Assembly: GCA_045568115.1 (NCBI GenBank)
Contig: JBJLBO010000001.1
Location: 248,001-312,000, forward strand
DNA: 64,000 bases
Source: MGIIb-O1 sp002457595
Lineage (GTDB): Archaea; Thermoplasmatota; Poseidoniia; Poseidoniales; Thalassarchaeaceae
Reading direction: 5' to 3'
Position numbers and translations under genes: made by a program. Position 1 is the first letter of the stretch. The number at the start of each line of letters is the position of its first letter. A model generated the notes under the pieces. The model was not told the DNA's origin. It saw nothing but the letters and a program-made list of their open reading frames with translations, and searched no databases. Positions 59,828 through 64,000 of the stretch are shown here, piece after piece.

Positions 59828-60016
59828 TTATTCAGGCAATAATTGGAAGAAACTGAACCTAGGCTCAATAATCGAGCCATCTACATCTCGCAAATGGTCG
59901 ATTGCATCCTCTGCTGCTTCTCTTGAATGACCTGCCATAACTGCGGCATGAACTAAGGTATCATAATCGACACCTCCACCATCATCCTTAGCCCTAATTG
60001 CTCTCCAGAATAACAT
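59828..60016 (-). CDS. Small conserved-looking protein at the end of the RPA operon
   Basis: 62 residues from ATG 60016, whose bases overlap the stop of the RPA-associated gene (TGATG junction). Helical, with the segment DYDTLVHAAVMAGHSREAAEDAIDHLRDVDG reminiscent of a small winged-helix or UBA-like fold (pieces HAAVMAGHSREAAEDAIDHL). Family not recognised. Tight coupling to two RPA genes suggests a role in ssDNA handling. Confidence 0.55.
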   Translation of the reverse strand: MLFWRAIRAKDDGGGVDYDTLVHAAVMAGHSREAAEDAIDHLRDVDGSIIEPRFSFFQLLPE

Positions 60017-60798
60017 CACCAATTTCTCCGCTTGGCTCGCTCTGAACTTGAGGTTTTAGAGCCAGATTCAGTTGAGGCGGGCAGAGGAGCAGAATCTATT
60101 GTAGATTGAGCGGAATCAGGACTAATAGAGGGCTCGATTACTACATTGTTGCTGAGCGCCATCGATAGGCCTTGGAGTACACCAACTCGATAGGTCTCTG
60201 AGTCAAATTCCCCATAGTGCCCACGTGCCAAAATGAGACCATCGACCAAATCCATTGGGACGCCCGATGATTGAAGAGCAGAGGGCGTCAAATCAGATTC
60301 TATTGAGGCTTCATAAGCATCTAATCTACGTAGAGTTGCATCGGCAGTTTCAACCAACCAATGTGTGTACCTTTGAGTATCTATTTCACAGAATTCCTCA
60401 GCACGGAATGAAGTGAAAACACCACCATCCTCAGATTCGAACCAACGAGCACGACCCACTAGCATCATCAAGAATCTATCACCAGATTCGAATCTGTGAA
60501 GTAATTCCTCAATATCCGCATGAAGTTCAGGTTGAAAGGCTGCAACACTAAACCTATGAGTTCCGCTAGGATCTCTCAGAACTCCTGAATAATTAGGACC
60601 ACTTTCCCCCTCTCGTCGCTCTATTCGATCTATCACACCTGCAACAAGTGCTCGATTTATTTTGGCTCCAAGTTTAGTTACTACGAAAGAGGGATCAAAT
60701 TCACCTGCACCTTCCTCTGGAAGGCTGGCATCCATATACTCTTGAGCAAAAATGCGTATTGCACTCTGTCTAACTCGACGATTTGGGGTTGATTGCAT
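60016..60798 (-). CDS. RPA-associated protein (archaeal RPAP, COG3390-like OB-fold)
   Basis: Partner of archaeal single-strand DNA-binding RPA. VRQSAIRIFAQEYMDASL, FVVTKLGAKINRALVAGVIDRIE, GVLRDPSGTHRFSVAAFQPE, LVGRARWFESEDGGVFTSFRAEEF and HWLVETADATLRRLDAY follow the order of motifs I know from haloarchaeal RPAP proteins. 260 residues from ATG 60798, which overlaps the RPA stop (TGATG). A serine-rich C-terminal tail ends in a basic patch. Second gene of the operon. Confidence 0.8.
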   Translation of the reverse strand: MQSTPNRRVRQSAIRIFAQEYMDASLPEEGAGEFDPSFVVTKLGAKINRALVAGVIDRIERREGESGPNYSGVLRDPSGTHRFSVAAFQPELHADIEELLHRFESGDRFLMMLVGRARWFESEDGGVFTSFRAEEFCEIDTQRYTHWLVETADATLRRLDAYEASIESDLTPSALQSSGVPMDLVDGLILARGHYGEFDSETYRVGVLQGLSMALSNNVVIEPSISPDSAQSTIDSAPLPASTESGSKTSSSERAKRRNW

Positions 60799-62489
60799 CA
60801 CAGAATCACCCCCCATTTTGCGATTACCTGATTGGCTGCTTGTTCCGCTGTTTGTTCATCAAATCCGGCTGATTCAGCCATTACCATAGCACCTTGGCCA
60901 TCTATCATAGCCCTGCCGTGAACTACTATGTTACGAGCAAGATATTCATTTCTTAATGAAGCTACATAACCAGACTGTGTATTCTTACTAATTTCTTCCT
61001 TGACCTGATCCATCTTCATTCCCGAGAATGATTCTACAGCTTCTTTACCAAGAATAAGAGAAGCATTCGATACCCCATTATCGATTACAAATCTGAACCT
61101 CAAATCTTCTTCTCCACGCTGAGGTCCATGTTCTCCACAAGCATCGTCTCTTAGCACTCTTCGACATTCTGGACAGCGGTGAATAATACCGCAGTCTGGG
61201 CGAATTGCAACAATATTGCCAGTGGTTCTAATTCCTCTACGAGACCCCCCCTTTACAAGTGCTGTTAGATCCACATCAACCCAATGAGATTCAGGATTGA
61301 GTGCCTCCCAAGGCGGGTCTGAGAGATCGACTATTTGCTCCGCATTATCAACAACCAAGTCAGGAGAACCCTGCCAATACTGAACTCTCGCCCCAGTTAG
61401 ATGCAAGAAGGAACCTGCCTCAGGCGAGATGTCGCACCAAGCAGTAAGACGACAGCGTCCAGTTGGATCCATCACATCCCCACTTCGAACAGTCTTCTCC
61501 TCGCCATCGGCATTGGTGAAAGTTCTAGATTGCCAATTTTCCACTTGTAATGTGATTTCAATATCACGAGCCCCGTCGCGTAAATCAGCGATTTTGCTGC
61601 GTGTTGAGGACTTGAGGTCTTCAACACTGGCAAATGCATTATCGTGATATGGCTCAATCTTTGTCAAATCGCCGATATTTATTTCAGGGGTGTCACGGTA
61701 CCTACGTACAGTAGCTCTTTCAATTTTCAATAACGAACCGGGTTCATGTTTGAATTCACTCCATGAGATGAAACCTATTGTGCCAGAAGAATCTGCAATT
61801 CGACCTCTTACGATATCTAGAGTCCCACTTCCGTCACGCTTGACAATTTGGTCCTCCTTTCGTGATAACACTCGGGCTACAAGATTGACAATTCCCTCAG
61901 CATTTCCGACCTCAGCAATAGTAATTGGTTCATCCGAGATAGGAATTACTGCTTGTCCTCCCTCTTTCAGAACAGTAACCCGGCTAGGCCGATTAATATT
62001 GATTGAACGTCTATCATTCCAGAAATTCACGGATACTCCCTCTAGGCGAACTACGGATCCTGGGCTGAGATTTTGGGCATGATTACCCCAATCAGTATAA
62101 TCCCATCTCTCTCTTTCTCCTTCCCAAGGATTATCCTCAATCCAACCATAAGCAATCTGACGTTCCTCACCGCGAACCGTCTGAATTTTGGGTATGTAAG
62201 TCACAACTGCAACTTCAATTGTAACGTTTTTATCATCCTCTGAGAGTTCAGAAAAGCGAGTCACTTTCTTTTCAGGAATACTCGCTCTAGTTTTGGAACT
62301 AATTTGAGAAACAGCAACTCCTGCTGCCATCTGGAATTTTCTAACAACCGAACGTAGAGCATCTTCAGGAGGTATCAGGAAATCTGCCTCATACCTTGCA
62401 AATTCCTTGATTATCTCATTTTCATCTGCATCTGGACACTCTTCCTTAACCACAGCAACCTGCGTTGCATACCTATCATCATCACTCAT
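60798..62489 (-). CDS. rpa1: Replication factor A (RPA), multi-OB-fold ssDNA-binding protein with zinc finger
   Basis: 563 residues. Protects ssDNA in replication and repair. Three to four OB-fold units are visible by repeated strand patterns: VEVAVVTYIPKIQTVRGEERQIAYGWIEDNPWEG region, VRLEGVSVNFWNDRRSININ, LKIERATVRRYRDTPEINIG and LTGARVQYWQGSPDLVVDN. A C-terminal zinc finger HRCPECRRVLRDDACGEHG (C-x2-C-x7-C-x2-H) precedes the last OB fold. ATG 62489 with AGGTGAG upstream is preferred over an in-frame start 75 bases earlier. First gene of RPA-RPAP-small protein. Confidence 0.9.
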   Translation of the reverse strand: MSDDDRYATQVAVVKEECPDADENEIIKEFARYEADFLIPPEDALRSVVRKFQMAAGVAVSQISSKTRASIPEKKVTRFSELSEDDKNVTIEVAVVTYIPKIQTVRGEERQIAYGWIEDNPWEGERERWDYTDWGNHAQNLSPGSVVRLEGVSVNFWNDRRSININRPSRVTVLKEGGQAVIPISDEPITIAEVGNAEGIVNLVARVLSRKEDQIVKRDGSGTLDIVRGRIADSSGTIGFISWSEFKHEPGSLLKIERATVRRYRDTPEINIGDLTKIEPYHDNAFASVEDLKSSTRSKIADLRDGARDIEITLQVENWQSRTFTNADGEEKTVRSGDVMDPTGRCRLTAWCDISPEAGSFLHLTGARVQYWQGSPDLVVDNAEQIVDLSDPPWEALNPESHWVDVDLTALVKGGSRRGIRTTGNIVAIRPDCGIIHRCPECRRVLRDDACGEHGPQRGEEDLRFRFVIDNGVSNASLILGKEAVESFSGMKMDQVKEEISKNTQSGYVASLRNEYLARNIVVHGRAMIDGQGAMVMAESAGFDEQTAEQAANQVIAKWGVIL

Positions 62490-62727
62490 CGGCTCACCTA
62501 CAATCAGAGTAACGGGCGCGAGCCTACTTGAACCACTGATGTAGCCGATGCGAATGTTTCGCACTGATTACAAAGAACGATGTTTCTTAGTGTGGATTGG
62601 GGTAGACTCGTCACCACATCGCCTCCGGGGTACAACTACCTGACGAGGGGGTTCTTGAAGGTAGTCATCAGAAGGTGAGGATTTCGAACCGAGTGGGTTT
62701 TCATCTCAACGCTTCTGTGAGATTCTA
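62490..62727. other. 238-base intergenic region with a hairpin, no gene recognised
   Basis: Contains the promoters of the RPA operon and the MogA-like gene. An inverted repeat ACTACCT (about 62634) / AGGTAGT (about 62658) encloses about 17 bases. A 32-codon frame from ATG 62580 can be read but has no support beyond itself. No tRNA or known ncRNA was recognised. Confidence 0.4.
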
Positions 62728-63281
62728 ATGAGTGTCGGTGAGGCCTGCAATTTTGGAGTTTTGACCGCCTCCGATAGAGCCAGTTCAGGAGAGTATGAGG
62801 ATCTTAGTGGGCCGGCAATTGAGGGATTTCTTTCGCAAGCTCTTACATCACCTTGGAAAATTTGTAGAAAACTAGTTGTAGATGAGCAGCCTGCCATTGA
62901 GAACGCACTTAAATCACTGTCAGATGATGAAAATTGTTCGGTAATAATTACCACAGGAGGAACTGGACCTGCACTACGAGATGTCACTCCCGAGGCAACT
63001 GAAGCAGTCTGTGAGAGGATGCTGCCGGGCTTCGGTGAACAGATGCGAGCAATCTCCCTTCAAGTCACGTCCCAACTGCAGTTCTCTCCCGACAGACCGC
63101 AGGAATACGGGGCTCAACTTTGATTCTCAACCTCCCAGGTTCTCCCCGCTCAATTCGTGAGATTTTGGATGAGATATTTGCTGCTGTGCCGTATTGTGTA
63201 GATCTAATCGGTGGGCCCTACATCACCACAGATTCGGACGTTGTAGATTCGTTCAGACCTCCACATGCGCGCAGGGACTGA
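62728..63281 (+). pseudogene. MogA/MoaB-like molybdopterin biosynthesis gene with a one-base frameshift
   Basis: Molybdopterin adenylyltransferase-type protein of molybdenum/tungsten cofactor synthesis. From ATG 62728 the frame gives LTASDRASSGEYEDLSGP, VIITTGGTGPALRDVTPEAT and MLPGFGEQMRAISLQ, then stops early at 63123. The expected continuation, VPTAVLSRQTAGIRGSTLIL then NLPGSPRSIREILD and LIGGPY, is intact in the next frame and ends at 63281. Joining them needs one extra base at about 63065 (CTTCAAGTCAC read as CTTCAAAGTCAC). Sequence error, a recent mutation or a frameshifting site are all possible. Together the two parts would be about 184 residues, a full-length protein. Confidence 0.8.
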
Positions 63282-63322
63282 TTACGCATTACATCTTTAG
63301 CAGAGTTTCAGGCCGGCGGGGC

Positions 63323-64000
63323 ATGGCCAAGATGAAGTCGGGTGACGTTTCCAGCAATCGTGCTGCTGATGAATTACGAAATATCGAGGTGACTCTTGAT
63401 TTTACACCAAACGCAGATGCCTCTGTTCTATATCAACAAGGAGACACAATGGTACTTGCTTGTGCAACGGTCGCAGCATCCCTACCACGTTGGTTCCCTC
63501 GTGATGCAAATCGAGGTTGGGTTCACGCTGAATATTCCCTATTACCTGGTTCAACAGATTCGCGATTCCAAAGAGAACGCCGTGGAGCCAAGGGACGAAC
63601 TCAGGAAATTGAGCGATTAGTGGCTCGAAGCCTGCGTGGAGCGATTGATTTAGAGGCACTTGGACCTATTGCAATCACAGTTGATTGTGATATATTGAAC
63701 GCAGATGGTGGAACACGTTGTGCATCGATTACTGCAGCAAATATTGCATTACGATTGTGTGTGCGTAGACTAATTGCTTCAGGACGTTGTTTACCTGCAG
63801 ACAAAAGACTCACTTATGACCAGATTAAGGCGGGAGTTGAAGCACCGACTCTGTCCTCAAAAGAGGCCATCGAACACGAAAATAACGTAATTCCTCATGA
63901 TCTAGCTGCAATTAGCGTTGGACTAGTTGACGGGGATGTTTACACTGACCTAGACTACATTCTGGACAGTAATGCAGACGTAGACATGAATGTCGTTATG
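63323..64000 (+). CDS. rph: RNase PH (phosphorolytic exoribonuclease), 3' end cut by window edge
   Basis: Trims tRNA 3' ends by phosphorolysis. 226 codons are visible without a stop. NRAADELRNIEVTLDFTPNADASVL, RGWVHAEYSLLPGSTDSR, KGRTQEIERLVARSLRGAIDL and ITVDCDILNADGGTRCASITAA match the bacterial RNase PH pattern (pieces GWVHAEYSLLPGSTDSR, KGRTQEIERLVARSLRGA) more closely than archaeal Rrp41. Either bacterial-type RNase PH or an unusual Rrp41; the missing C-terminus would help. Starts ATG 63323 (ATG 63332 possible), 41 bases after the MogA-like gene ends. Confidence 0.82.
   Translation, partial: MAKMKSGDVSSNRAADELRNIEVTLDFTPNADASVLYQQGDTMVLACATVAASLPRWFPRDANRGWVHAEYSLLPGSTDSRFQRERRGAKGRTQEIERLVARSLRGAIDLEALGPIAITVDCDILNADGGTRCASITAANIALRLCVRRLIASGRCLPADKRLTYDQIKAGVEAPTLSSKEAIEHENNVIPHDLAAISVGLVDGDVYTDLDYILDSNADVDMNVVM

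Noticed and set aside
52973..62593. Shared 13-base string TGTTTCTTAGTGT at 52973 and 62581
   Set aside because: About 30 such 13-base pairs are expected by chance in 64 kb; no shared context.
62580..62678. 32-codon reading frame before the MogA-like gene
   Set aside because: Too short, no ribosome binding site or homology recognised.
62680..62705. tRNA-like TTCGAA motif
   Set aside because: No five-base T stem and no acceptor stem can be formed on either strand.
1..64000. CRISPR arrays, transposases, integrases or prophage genes
   Set aside because: No regularly spaced repeats, cas-like genes, transposase motifs or phage structural genes were seen.

Overview
The window looks like a chromosomal stretch from a marine planktonic euryarchaeon of the Marine Group II / Poseidoniales type. 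This is inferred from gene content only. Core archaeal genes are present: L10e, S6e, aIF2 gamma, Orc1/Cdc6, Dph2, archaeal Hpt, RPA with its partner, a complete A-type ATP synthase operon, GGPP synthase and geranylgeranyl reductase. They sit among bacterial-type genes: DNA gyrase A and B, endonuclease-type MutL with MutS, SMC-ScpA-ScpB, class II HMG-CoA reductase, L-aspartate oxidase and RNase PH. Many predicted exported proteins carry lipoboxes, PKD repeats or single C-terminal anchors. Genes are tightly packed and most have clear GGAGGTGA-like ribosome binding sites; a few look leaderless, with a TATA element about 25 bases before the start.

Layout. 1-8.6 kb: a minus-strand operon (glutaminyl cyclase, membrane protein, dTMP kinase), then a large secreted metallopeptidase/PKD protein, a second anchored protein, and 3-dehydroquinate dehydratase. 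8.8-15.8 kb: gyrB-gyrA, tRNA-Ser(GCT), a DUF4105 protein and EPSP synthase. 15.8-20.4 kb: mutS-mutL. 20.6-27.4 kb: an EamA transporter, then an information-processing run (L10e, Hpt, Dph2, Orc1/Cdc6, S6e, aIF2 gamma, PIN protein). 27.4-29.6 kb: two lipoproteins, one with a thioredoxin fold, and a small membrane protein. 29.6-32.3 kb: DUF357, a winged-helix protein and an AAA-type ATPase, read away from a 365-base AT-rich intergenic region that holds an 11-bp iteron-like array. 32.3-41.9 kb: HMG-CoA reductase, smc-scpA-scpB, nadB and ketopantoate reductase. 41.9-44.3 kb: an apparently catalytically dead site-2-protease-like membrane protein and a separate or split C-terminal piece. 44.4-52.9 kb: A-type ATP synthase in transcription order H-I-K-E-C-F-A-B-D. 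53-62.5 kb: a UbiE-like methyltransferase, small membrane proteins, geranylgeranyl reductase and GGPP synthase, a protein resembling hydroxymethylbilane synthase, a triple-SAP protein, and the RPA operon. 62.7-64 kb: a MogA-like gene interrupted by a one-base frameshift, and the start of RNase PH.

How the parts connect. HMG-CoA reductase, GGPP synthase and geranylgeranyl reductase belong to archaeal isoprenoid lipid synthesis. Gyrase, SMC-ScpAB, MutSL, Orc1/Cdc6 and RPA are replication, repair and segregation genes. The two shikimate genes and nadB serve biosynthesis. The best candidates for something undescribed are the iteron-like array with its divergent ATPase/winged-helix pair, the dead site-2-protease homologue, and the HemC-like protein without the cofactor cysteine.
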